Shown here piece by piece: positions 1-6,089 of a stretch of 11,120 nt of DNA. The stretch spans positions 1-11,120 of the forward strand of contig JACRBO010000274.1 of the NCBI GenBank assembly GCA_016219235.1, given 5' to 3'. The DNA comes from Chloroflexota bacterium (GTDB lineage Bacteria > Chloroflexota > Anaerolineae > Fen-1058). Every line of letters begins with the position of its first letter. The first letter of the stretch is position 1. The notes below the pieces were generated by a model that saw nothing but the letters and a program-made list of their open reading frames with translations, did no database searches and was not told the DNA's origin. A program made the position numbers and the translations under genes.

Positions 1-146
1 CCGATCGAGACCACGTCGCCCGCCAGTGGATGCAGGCTGCGCGCAAACTGTGCGAACTGGATTAGCTGATTCGCCACGATAACGATCGCCAGCGTGCCGA
101 TCAATCCGCTTGCCCAAACCAGAGTGCGTTTGATGTCCTGGCTCAT
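1..146 (-). CDS. N-terminus of a small membrane protein (partial, runs off left edge)
   Basis: Reading leftwards from an ATG at 144-146, 48 codons are open to the window edge. A strong AGGAGG ribosome binding site (plus positions 151-156) lies 4 nt upstream and supports this start. The peptide begins MSQDIKRTLVW and then has one hydrophobic segment (about residues 9-27, rich in L, I, V, A), followed by an amphipathic stretch containing QFARSLHPLAG. A helix followed by a xxARxLHPxxG motif is reminiscent of YcjF/DUF697-like membrane proteins, but too little is present to assign a family. The long gap from the permease gene (325 bp) argues for its own promoter, though I could not identify a convincing one. 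Confidence 0.6.
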   Translation of the reverse strand, partial: MSQDIKRTLVWASGLIGTLAIVIVANQLIQFAQFARSLHPLAGDVVSI

Positions 147-192
147 TCTTCCTCCTAAATTATTCTGAACAACCACAATCAGTTGACTGAGA

Positions 193-287
193 TGCTCCCG
201 TTGGACACTTGCACCCACTGCGTGGGAGCAGTGCGGTGTTGCCAAATCCAGCGGCAATTCAGCGGATTTGGCAATCCGCTGCGAGCA
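193..287. repeat. REP-like palindromic pair, locus A
   Basis: This stretch holds one good and one degraded copy of a 14-bp motif that recurs elsewhere in the window. At 260-281 a perfect 9-bp stem, CAGCGGATT/AATCCGCTG, encloses the loop TGGC. The partner at 238-252 (GTTGCCAAATCCAGC) is in inverted orientation and has lost its left arm. TGCTCCC (193-199) and GGGAGCA (224-230) form an inverted pair, and GCGAGCA occurs at 281-287. The same TGCTC-CGC flank borders the motif at about 2314 and 5750. A smaller hairpin (216-221/228-233) lies in between. No terminal inverted repeat or target duplication could be drawn around this copy. Confidence 0.7.
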
Positions 288-303
288 AGAGTGTAAATCA
301 ATT

Positions 304-437
304 GGGTGTGGCTAACATCGGTTGATCGCCGGTCAAGACCTCGGAGGTTTCATGAGACGGTCAACCGCGGCACACTGGCGGGTGAAAACCTCCGAGGTCT
401 GCGTCCGTCACTTCACCAACCGGATTTCGCCACACCC
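304..437. mobile_element. MITE-like non-coding element with 9-bp target duplication
   Basis: The element is 134 bp. Its ends (304-324 and 417-437) are inverted repeats matching at 17 of 21 positions, both beginning GGGTGTGGC. It is flanked directly by a perfect 9-bp direct repeat, AAATCAATT, at 295-303 and 438-446. Inside, a perfect 15-bp inverted pair, AGACCTCGGAGGTTT (336-350) and its complement (386-400), frames a 35-bp centre. Each inner arm is itself a short palindrome (ACCTC-G-GAGGT). There is no credible ORF. Terminal repeats plus a 9-bp duplication are the expected footprint of an element moved in trans by a DDE transposase. No such transposase is encoded in this window, so the family is unknown. 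Confidence 0.72.
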
Positions 438-449
438 AAATCAATTTAA

Positions 450-464
450 GTTACTCAGAGTAAC
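450..464 (-). terminator. Weak hairpin just after the permease stop codon
   Basis: GTTACT (450-455) pairs with AGTAAC (459-464) around a 3-nt loop, ending 7 nt past the stop of the leftward permease gene. In the direction of transcription it is followed by an A/T-rich run (TTAAATTGATTTG). The stem is only 6 bp and AT-containing, so terminator function is tentative. The larger element at 304-437 could equally stop or stabilise the transcript. Confidence 0.25.
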
Positions 465-471
465 AGCAGAC

Positions 472-1296
472 TCACGTTCCCGTTGATGTGTAGTGACGCA
501 CGCCGTACCACCAGAACCAGACGCCGATCGCAAAGACGGCTGCACACACAAACGGCGATAAAAAGGCCAGCCAGACTGGCCCGCCCAGCGGATCGGCTTT
601 GCCGAACAGCCACAGCGTTGGATAGTAGTTGATAAAGGCCATCGGAATGATGAAGGTGAAGATCGAACGCAGCCAGCCGGGATAAATATGCATAGGATAC
701 TGCGACATATACTGGCCGCCGTAGGTGATGATGTTCATCGCTTCCAGCGACTCAACCGTCCAGAACGAGACGCCCGCGCCGAAGACGAACAATCCGCTGA
801 AGAACAGCGTGCTGGCGGCGATGGTGATGAACATGAAGCTCAGCTTATCCCACGTCCACGTCAGGTTCAGGCCGGCGATCGCCAGCCCCAGGATCAACGC
901 GCCCTGCGCCATCCGCCCGATGCGGCGTAACACGAACTGCGATGCCAGAATTTGCAGAAAGGCATTGACGGGCCGCGTGAGTATTTGATCGAAGCCGCCT
1001 TGCCTGACCATCGTCGCGCCAAAGACTTGATAATCGAAGCCCGCGATGAGCATATCGGCTAAGCCAAAGGCCAGACCGGATGTGCCATACAGAAAAGCCA
1101 CTTCCGGCAGTGACCAGCCGCCCAGCGCGGGCAGCTGCGTAAAGAGCACGGCCACCGTGCCAAAGTCCACGATGTTGCCGATGAACTGGCCCAGCGTATC
1201 CAGAATGAACGGCCCGCGATACTGCATCTGCGAGCGCAGCTGTGCACCTACGAAGCGCTTGTATAGATTCCAATTGAATCGAAGGGTTGTCGTCAT
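472..1296 (-). CDS. ABC-2 family (DUF990-type) transporter permease
   Basis: This 274-aa inner-membrane protein is an ABC exporter permease. It has a short cytoplasmic N-terminus (MTTTLRFNWNLYKRF) and about six hydrophobic segments. The cytoplasmic loop GGFDQILTRP (residues 100-109) matches the G-x-x-D-x-L-x-RP signature of the DUF990/ABC2_membrane_6 group. The C-terminal half has the usual N-Y-Y-P-T-L-W-L-F-G stretch before the last helix. Proteins of this type normally work as two unlike permeases plus one ATPase, and the partner permease lies just upstream at 1398-2189. The substrate is not known for this group. The start is the ATG at 1294-1296. No Shine-Dalgarno precedes it, and the upstream 101 bp are tandem heptamers. 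Translation may depend on readout from the upstream gene or on an unusual leader. Confidence 0.9.
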   Translation of the reverse strand: MTTTLRFNWNLYKRFVGAQLRSQMQYRGPFILDTLGQFIGNIVDFGTVAVLFTQLPALGGWSLPEVAFLYGTSGLAFGLADMLIAGFDYQVFGATMVRQGGFDQILTRPVNAFLQILASQFVLRRIGRMAQGALILGLAIAGLNLTWTWDKLSFMFITIAASTLFFSGLFVFGAGVSFWTVESLEAMNIITYGGQYMSQYPMHIYPGWLRSIFTFIIPMAFINYYPTLWLFGKADPLGGPVWLAFLSPFVCAAVFAIGVWFWWYGVRHYTSTGT

Positions 1297-1304
1297 GATC
1301 GTTC

Positions 1305-1396
1305 GCTGCGTGTTGCGTAGTGCGTGGTGCGTGACAGGCCCGATCGCGCATCACGCATCTTGCGTCTTGCATCTTGCCTCTTGCATCCCGCATCGC
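1305..1396. repeat. Two tracts of degenerate 7-bp tandem repeats
   Basis: The spacer between the two permease genes is almost entirely heptamers. At 1305-1332 there are four units: GCTGCGT, GTTGCGT, AGTGCGT, GGTGCGT. At 1348-1396 there are seven: GCATCAC, GCATCTT, GCGTCTT, GCATCTT, GCCTCTT, GCATCCC, GCATCGC. The two tracts are separated by 15 bp. The arrays start 8 bp beyond one start codon and stop 1 bp short of the other gene's stop codon. They resemble the short tandemly repeated repetitive (STRR) heptamers known from cyanobacteria in unit length and in intergenic confinement. I do not claim homology. Confidence 0.85.
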
Positions 1397-1397
1397 C

Positions 1398-2189
1398 TCA
1401 TCCGCCCTGAATGGTCAACTTGCGCCGACCGGCCTCGGCGGCCAGACGGCCCAGCGCGATCAACGCGGCCAGCCAGGCGACCTGCACGCCGATCTGGGCC
1501 AGCGCCTCCGCGCCGCGCACGTGGCTCAGATAGATTTCTACGGGCGTATTGATGATGCTGGGAAACGGCGTCAAGTTGCACAGGGCTTGCAGCCACGGCG
1601 GCATAAAAGCCAGCGGCACGGCAAAGCCCGACGGAAAGAGCACGAAGAAATAGGCCAGCCGCGCATACCCGGTTGCATCGGCGACCCAGAAGCCCAGCGT
1701 GCTCACCAGAAAACGCCAGCCGAAGCTCAACACCAGACTCAAGCCCAGCGTTACGACCGTTAACGCCCACTGCTCGATCGAGGCCGGAGTGGACGCGCCG
1801 AAGAAGCTCACAAACACGCTCATCGTGATCACGCTGCGCGTAATCAACTGAAAGACACTGCGGCCCAGGTCTTGCGCCAGCCAGAAATTGAAGTAGTCGA
1901 ACGGGCGCGACAGATCGTTGGCGACTTCGCCGCTCTTGAGCGAGCGGATCATATCGTACCAGCCCCACAGCGCAACCGCGCCGATCAACGCCTGCACCAG
2001 GCCGGTGTAGGTTATGGCATCACGCAGCGAGTAGCCGGCGATGACCGGCGCGACCCCGTACAATGCCGCCATCACCGCGCCGCGCAGGATGCCGAAGAAC
2101 ACGTTTGTGATCAACCCGGCCAGCGTGGCGGCGCGATAGGTAATTTGCCGCTGAAAGGATTTCTTGGCGATTTCCAGATACAGGCGCAT
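1398..2189 (-). CDS. ABC-2 family (DUF990-type) transporter permease, partner subunit
   Basis: This 263-aa membrane protein is the second permease of the exporter. After a short cytoplasmic end (MRLYLEIAKKSFQRQITYRAA) come about six hydrophobic segments. The loop SGEVANDLSRPFDYF (residues 86-100) is the counterpart of the GGFDQILTRP loop in the downstream permease, which supports common ancestry of the pair. The reading frame is open further upstream to 2264. I chose the ATG at 2187-2189 because a perfect TATAAT on the minus strand (2235-2240) would put the transcript start near 2228, inside that extension, and because the family normally begins with this Lys/Arg-rich amphipathic helix. The Shine-Dalgarno is poor: a GGAGA lies about 22 nt upstream. 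These permeases usually sit next to a COG4586-type ATPase gene. None is present on either side. Confidence 0.9.
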   Translation of the reverse strand: MRLYLEIAKKSFQRQITYRAATLAGLITNVFFGILRGAVMAALYGVAPVIAGYSLRDAITYTGLVQALIGAVALWGWYDMIRSLKSGEVANDLSRPFDYFNFWLAQDLGRSVFQLITRSVITMSVFVSFFGASTPASIEQWALTVVTLGLSLVLSFGWRFLVSTLGFWVADATGYARLAYFFVLFPSGFAVPLAFMPPWLQALCNLTPFPSIINTPVEIYLSHVRGAEALAQIGVQVAWLAALIALGRLAAEAGRRKLTIQGG

Positions 2190-2234
2190 GATAGCGACGA
2201 GTCGCCACAATCTCCGGGAGTATGTTACACTGGC

Positions 2235-2240
2235 ATTATA
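2235..2240 (-). promoter_or_regulatory. Consensus -10 box for the permease operon
   Basis: The plus strand reads ATTATA, giving TATAAT on the minus strand, 46 nt before the chosen permease start. The -35 region at the expected distance (about 2258-2263, TGGTAG on the minus strand) is weak. The expected transcript start near 2228 gives a leader of about 39 nt. Confidence 0.5.
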
Positions 2241-2279
2241 GCGTGGTCGGGCGCAGCCTACCATGCGCTAGTGATCGGA

Positions 2280-2420
2280 GAGTACAACGCAAAAGTGGTG
2301 GTGACTTTTCAATTGCTCCCGCCGGATTGCCAAATCCGGCGTCTGTGGCGATGGATTTGGCAATCCAGCGCGAGCAGGCCCAGCCGCCACACGCTTGCCC
2401 AACAGTTTTGCGTTATACCC
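2280..2420. mobile_element. MITE-like element with 9-bp target duplication and paired hairpins (locus B)
   Basis: The element is 141 bp and non-coding. A perfect 9-bp direct repeat, GTGATCGGA, flanks it at 2271-2279 and 2421-2429. The termini directly inside (2280-2301 and 2399-2420) are inverted repeats matching at 18 of 22 positions, reading GAGTACAACGCAAAA and GGGTATAACGCAAAA. Further in, TGCTCCCGC (2314-2322) and GCGCGAGCA (2368-2376) form another inverted pair. Between them lie two hairpin units: 2320-2341 (9-bp stem around GCCA) and 2352-2367 (6-bp stem around TGGC). It lies in the divergent region between the permease promoter and the histidine kinase and ends 28 bp before the kinase start codon. 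It may therefore have displaced or replaced the kinase promoter. Confidence 0.8.
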
Positions 2421-2448
2421 GTGATCGGAATAGGCCGGGAGCGGAATT

Positions 2449-5421
2449 ATGGGCGATGATCCATCGCGCAACCAACCCAGATCAAATCGATTGACGCCGC
2501 TGATCAGTGTGCTGATCTACGTCATCGTCGGCGTGGTGTGGATTACGGTGTCCGATCGGCTGCTGAGCGCGGCGGTGACCGATCCGATCGAGTTGAGCTT
2601 CTGGCAAAGTGTCAAAGGCTGGCTGTATGTGGCCACCACCGGCCTGCTGTTGTACTGGCTCATCACGCGCAGCACGGCCCGGCTGCGCCACACCGTGGCC
2701 ACCTTGACGCAAGAGATGTTTGAACGTCAGCAGATCGAGGTGGCGCGACTGCAGGCCGAAGAAGCCGAGCGCCAGCAGCGCTTGTTGGCCGAGGCGCTGC
2801 GCGATACGGCCGAGGCGCTGACGAACACCCTGGATTTTGACGAAGTGCTGGATCGGATTCTGGCGAACATCGATCGCGTCGTGCCCTACGACTCGGCCTC
2901 GGTCATGCTGGTCCACGACGGGGTGGCGAGTGTTGCGCGCGGCCGGGGCTATGACGCGCGCGGCCTGACCGACTGGCTGGCTCAGTTGATACTGCCGATC
3001 ACCGCAACGCCCAATCTGCGGGTGATGGCTGAGACCGGACAGCCGCTGTTTATTCAGCGCACGCGTGATTACGCAGGTTGGCGAGACTATCCAGAGTCGC
3101 GGTGGATCGAGTCGTATCTGGGAGCGCCCATCCGCAGCCAGGGACAGGTTGTCGGCTTCCTCAACCTCGATAGCGGCACACCGCAATTCTACACGCCCGA
3201 TCACGCGCGCAGCCTGCAAGCCTTTGCCGATCAGGCCGCCGTAGCGATCGAAAACGCCCGATTATTCCAGGCGACCCAACGGCATCTTAAAGAACAGATC
3301 GCGCTGGTCGAAGCCAGCCGCGCCATGTCGGCCAGCCTGGATCTGCCAGTGGTGTTGCAGCGGCTGGTCGAGCAAATGTGCCGCGCGCTTAACGCTACTA
3401 GCGCTTACATCGCCTACTGGAATCAGGCCGATAACTCTACGACGACCGTGGCCGAATATTACAGCGAAGCAGCCTCGGAGGCGGAGCGCGCGCCCGATCC
3501 GGTCACGGTGGACTATGAAGATGACATCTCGTTTTTGGTAACCGGCGAGACGCTCGTCCGGCATGTGGACGAGCCACTGACGCCGGTGTCCACCCGCGAT
3601 CACATGCGCTGCTTTGGCGCACGCTCCCTGTTAGCCACGCCGTTGACGGCCAAAGGCAGCACCTATGGCTATGTTTCGATCTGGGAAAGCCGCCACCGGC
3701 GTGAGTTCACGCCCGACGAGATCAAACTGGCGCAGGCTATTGCACAGCAAGCGGCTATTGCTTTCGATAATGCCCGCCTGTTTGACGCCGAGCGCCGTCA
3801 GCTGGTGCTGGCGCACACGCTGCAAGCGATGGGCGCGCTGTTGACAGCCGAGATGAGCCAGGACGCGGTGTTGGAGCGCGTGTTCGATCTATTGGCCGAA
3901 GTCGTCCACTATAACAGCGTGGCGCTTGAATTGCTGGATGAGGACGATCAATTCTATCTGGCCGCTCAACGGGGCTATCCAGATCCCGATCGTGCCCGCT
4001 ACTCCACCCGCTATGAGACTGGTCCCACGGTGCGCCAGCGCTGGCAGCACGAGTCGGTGTTTGTGGTGGCGGATACGGCGACCGATCCGCGCTGGCTCAA
4101 ACTACCGGATTTTGAGTTTATCCGTTCGCGGGTCGGCGTGTGGCTTCGGGTGCGCAATCATACGCTAGGCTTGTTGAATGTTGACAGCCGCACACCCAAT
4201 ACCTATGATGCGCAGGCCGTCGAGACCATTACGGCCTTTGCTCATCAAGCGGCGGTTGCCATCGAGAACGCGCGGCTCACTGCTGCGATTCGCGCGCAAG
4301 CGGCGCAGCTTAGCGCGCGGGTGGACGAGCGCACCGCCGAGTTGGAGGGTGAACGCCGCCGCATGCAGGCGATTCTGGATGCGGCGGGTGAAGGCATTTT
4401 GTTTACGGACACGGACGGCGTGATTGAATACGTCAACCCGGCGATGGAGCGGTTGACGGGCTACACCCGATCGGAAGTGTTGGGCCAGACAGCCCGCCTG
4501 TGGAGCAGCGGCCGCACGCCGGCCGCAGTGTATGATCAGATGTGGCGCACCATCGCACGCGGGGAAATCTGGATCGGTGAGCTGGTCAATCGGCACAAGG
4601 CCGGCCGCCTGTACGATTGCGCCCTGGCGATCGCGCCGCTGCGCGATGCGGCCGATCAGATTGTGGGCTACGTCGGGATTCAACGCGATGTGACGCAGCA
4701 CAAGGAACTTGAGCGACTAAAGGATCAATTTGTCTCCAACGTCAGTCACGAACTGCGCACACCGTTGGCGAATGTGAAACTGTATCTGAGTTTGCTGGAG
4801 CGCGGGCGGGCGGAGAAGCGCGAACAATACCAGCAAACTTTGCAGCGCGAAACAGCTCGCCTGGAAAATTTGATCGAGAACCTGCTGGACATTTCACGGC
4901 TCGATCTGGGCGCGACGCCGATTCGCGCGATCGCGACCGGCGTTGATACGGCGCTGGCGTCGCTCAGTGCAGATCGTTCGCAGTTGGCGGCGCAGCGCGG
5001 TTTGACGCTGACCAATCGCTCTCGGCCCGATCTGCCGGCGGTACTCATCGATCCTGACTTGTTTACACAGGTCATGTCCAACTTGCTGGGCAATGCCATC
5101 AATTACACGCCGTCGGGTGGGGTGATTACGATCAGGACTGACGTAGTTTTCGCGGAGGATGCGCCGGGGCGTTGGGTAACGGTGTCGATCAAAGACACCG
5201 GGCCGGGTATTACCGCGGCCGATCGACCTCACATTTTTGAGCGGTTCTATCGCGGCGCGGCGGGCCGCCAATCGGGTGCGCCGGGCACCGGCCTGGGTCT
5301 GGCCATCTGCAAAGAGATCGTCGAACATATGCATGGCCGTCTGACGTTGGACAGTGAGCCGGGGCAGGGGGCAACCTTTACGGTCTGGCTGCCGGCAGTT
5401 CAACCTCAACCGGTCGATTGA
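2449..5421 (+). CDS. Membrane-anchored sensor histidine kinase with three GAF domains and a PAS domain
   Basis: This 990-aa kinase autophosphorylates on histidine and would pass the phosphate to a response regulator. Two membrane helices (about residues 15-39 and 54-73) enclose a very short external loop, so sensing is probably cytoplasmic. A coiled coil follows (75-117), then GAF 1 (124-274), GAF 2 (289-444) and GAF 3 (458-610). GAF 1 and GAF 3 end in AVAIENARL and GAF 2 in the variant AIAFDNARL. Next come another coiled coil, a PAS domain (about 635-755, LDAAGEGILFTDTDG...), and HisKA with the H-box SHELRTP (phospho-acceptor His767). The HATPase domain shows NLLGNAINY (from 878), DTGPGI (from 916), FERFYRG and GTGLGLAICKEI. 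The ATG follows a GGGAG at 2437-2441. No GAF shows an obvious bilin-binding cysteine. No response regulator gene is adjacent, so its partner is unknown. Confidence 0.95.
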   Translation: MGDDPSRNQPRSNRLTPLISVLIYVIVGVVWITVSDRLLSAAVTDPIELSFWQSVKGWLYVATTGLLLYWLITRSTARLRHTVATLTQEMFERQQIEVARLQAEEAERQQRLLAEALRDTAEALTNTLDFDEVLDRILANIDRVVPYDSASVMLVHDGVASVARGRGYDARGLTDWLAQLILPITATPNLRVMAETGQPLFIQRTRDYAGWRDYPESRWIESYLGAPIRSQGQVVGFLNLDSGTPQFYTPDHARSLQAFADQAAVAIENARLFQATQRHLKEQIALVEASRAMSASLDLPVVLQRLVEQMCRALNATSAYIAYWNQADNSTTTVAEYYSEAASEAERAPDPVTVDYEDDISFLVTGETLVRHVDEPLTPVSTRDHMRCFGARSLLATPLTAKGSTYGYVSIWESRHRREFTPDEIKLAQAIAQQAAIAFDNARLFDAERRQLVLAHTLQAMGALLTAEMSQDAVLERVFDLLAEVVHYNSVALELLDEDDQFYLAAQRGYPDPDRARYSTRYETGPTVRQRWQHESVFVVADTATDPRWLKLPDFEFIRSRVGVWLRVRNHTLGLLNVDSRTPNTYDAQAVETITAFAHQAAVAIENARLTAAIRAQAAQLSARVDERTAELEGERRRMQAILDAAGEGILFTDTDGVIEYVNPAMERLTGYTRSEVLGQTARLWSSGRTPAAVYDQMWRTIARGEIWIGELVNRHKAGRLYDCALAIAPLRDAADQIVGYVGIQRDVTQHKELERLKDQFVSNVSHELRTPLANVKLYLSLLERGRAEKREQYQQTLQRETARLENLIENLLDISRLDLGATPIRAIATGVDTALASLSADRSQLAAQRGLTLTNRSRPDLPAVLIDPDLFTQVMSNLLGNAINYTPSGGVITIRTDVVFAEDAPGRWVTVSIKDTGPGITAADRPHIFERFYRGAAGRQSGAPGTGLGLAICKEIVEHMHGRLTLDSEPGQGATFTVWLPAVQPQPVD

Positions 5422-5839
5422 ACCGGCGACCGCCGCGCGGCATCGACCGGCCGGCGCGGTCCTACTGTGGCCGTGGCGACAATCGGCGATCTGGTTAGTC
5501 CCGATCGCGCTTGGTGTAGGCCTGCTCACCAACGAACCCGCCATCGCGGGGGCCATCGCGGCGGGTTGTGTCGGATGGGCGCTGGGCTGGTCGGTATCAT
5601 GTTGGAAGCAGCGCAGTGGCTCGGCTGAAGGCCCGATACCCGTCGTCTGCGCACAATCCTCGAACAGCAATTCTCAATTTGAACCTGACCGCTCTCGACG
5701 GATTGCCAAATCCGTCGCCAGGCCGCTGGATTGCCAAATCCAGCGGGAGCATATCTGCCAAATTGAGAATTGCTGGCATCCCGCTGATCGGCGCGTTCGT
5801 AGTTCCAGAAGTAATGATCTTTGCCATTCGACAGGATGA
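5354..5839 (+). CDS. Possible small two-helix membrane protein, 3' end replaced by repeat element
   Basis: This frame opens with a GTG at 5354 inside the kinase gene (68-bp overlap) and encodes two clear hydrophobic segments at about residues 44-58 (SAIWLVPIALGVGLL) and 62-83 (PAIAGAIAAGCVGWALGW), followed by WKQR. From about residue 104 the frame translates the palindromic element at 5665-5775 and then antisense of the nuclease gene, so the real protein, if any, ends or ended near 5664. No ATG, GTG or TTG lies in frame between the kinase stop and the first helix, so the start is doubtful. I do not recognise a family. It may be a remnant of a gene once following the kinase, or a chance hydrophobic frame. 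Confidence 0.3.
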   Translation: MSRGRGQPLRSGCRQFNLNRSIEPATAARHRPAGAVLLWPWRQSAIWLVPIALGVGLLTNEPAIAGAIAAGCVGWALGWSVSCWKQRSGSAEGPIPVVCAQSSNSNSQFEPDRSRRIAKSVARPLDCQIQREHICQIENCWHPADRRVRSSRSNDLCHSTG

Positions 5840-6089
5840 CAAACGGCGCGTGTAGATTCTCCGCGTAGCCACGCGCCTGCTCTTTAGCGTCATACGGATC
5901 GAGATCAGCGCGCTTCGCCTCCAGCACGCACAACCCCCGCCCGAGCTTGTCCATCAGCACATAGTCGGCGCGCTTGCCGCCGGTATGCACCTCAAACCGC
6001 ACCTGGCGCGAATCGAGCAGATTCCAGCCGCTGGCTTCCAGCGCCTTGTCGATGAGAATGCGTGAGAAGGGTTCAGGAGTGGAAGGCAT
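5526..6089 (-). CDS. Truncated type I restriction R subunit-like PD-(D/E)XK nuclease (HsdR N-terminal domain), likely pseudogene
   Basis: Residues 1-105 match the N-terminal nuclease domain of HsdR-type proteins. They show D42 in KRADYVL, E57-A-K59 in CVLEAKR, and the QxxxY motif Q71-ARG-Y75, followed by FVILSNGKDHYFWNYERAD, which normally leads into the helicase part. At codon 105/106 (5775) the frame enters the 17-bp terminal repeat of the element at 5665-5775. The remaining 80-odd residues are translation of that element and unrelated flanking DNA. No helicase motor, specificity or methylase subunit is present. The ATG at 6087-6089 overlaps the end of the upstream HEPN gene by 17 bp, with a GGTGGA about 9 nt upstream, so the two are translationally coupled. 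An in-frame TTG at 6116 is an alternative start. The protein could still fold as a lone nuclease domain, but truncation is more likely. Confidence 0.75.
   Translation of the reverse strand: MPSTPEPFSRILIDKALEASGWNLLDSRQVRFEVHTGGKRADYVLMDKLGRGLCVLEAKRADLDPYDAKEQARGYAENLHAPFVILSNGKDHYFWNYERADQRDASNSQFGRYAPAGFGNPAAWRRIWQSVESGQVQIENCCSRIVRRRRVSGLQPSHCAASNMIPTSPAPIRHNPPRWPPRWRVRW
5665..5775. mobile_element. Palindromic element with paired hairpins at a gene-breaking junction (locus C)
   Basis: Perfect 17-bp inverted repeats, CAGCAATTCTCAATTTG at 5665-5681 and its complement at 5759-5775, enclose two hairpin units. Unit 1 (5696-5717) has a 9-bp stem CGACGGATT/AATCCGTCG around GCCA. Unit 2 (5723-5746) has a 10-bp stem CCGCTGGATT/AATCCAGCGG around GCCA. 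GCTCTCG (5691-5697) and CGGGAGCA (5744-5751) frame the pair, as at locus B. The nuclease gene loses homology exactly at the right end. No direct repeat flanks the element, so either the copy is old or the two sides were joined by recombination or deletion. Confidence 0.72.

Noticed and set aside
238..446. Clustered repeats in the left spacer considered as a CRISPR array
   Set aside because: The repeats are inverted, not direct, are not regularly spaced, and there are no cas genes.
2395..2419. TTGCCC and TATACC in the right end of the 2280 element as a promoter for the kinase
   Set aside because: The gap between the boxes is only 13 bp, too short for a sigma-70 promoter. An element-borne promoter remains possible, but this pair does not support it.
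4894..5670. 258-codon minus-strand frame across the end of the kinase gene
   Set aside because: It overlaps well-defined HATPase motifs on the plus strand, has low-complexity Arg/Pro composition, and no recognisable domain.
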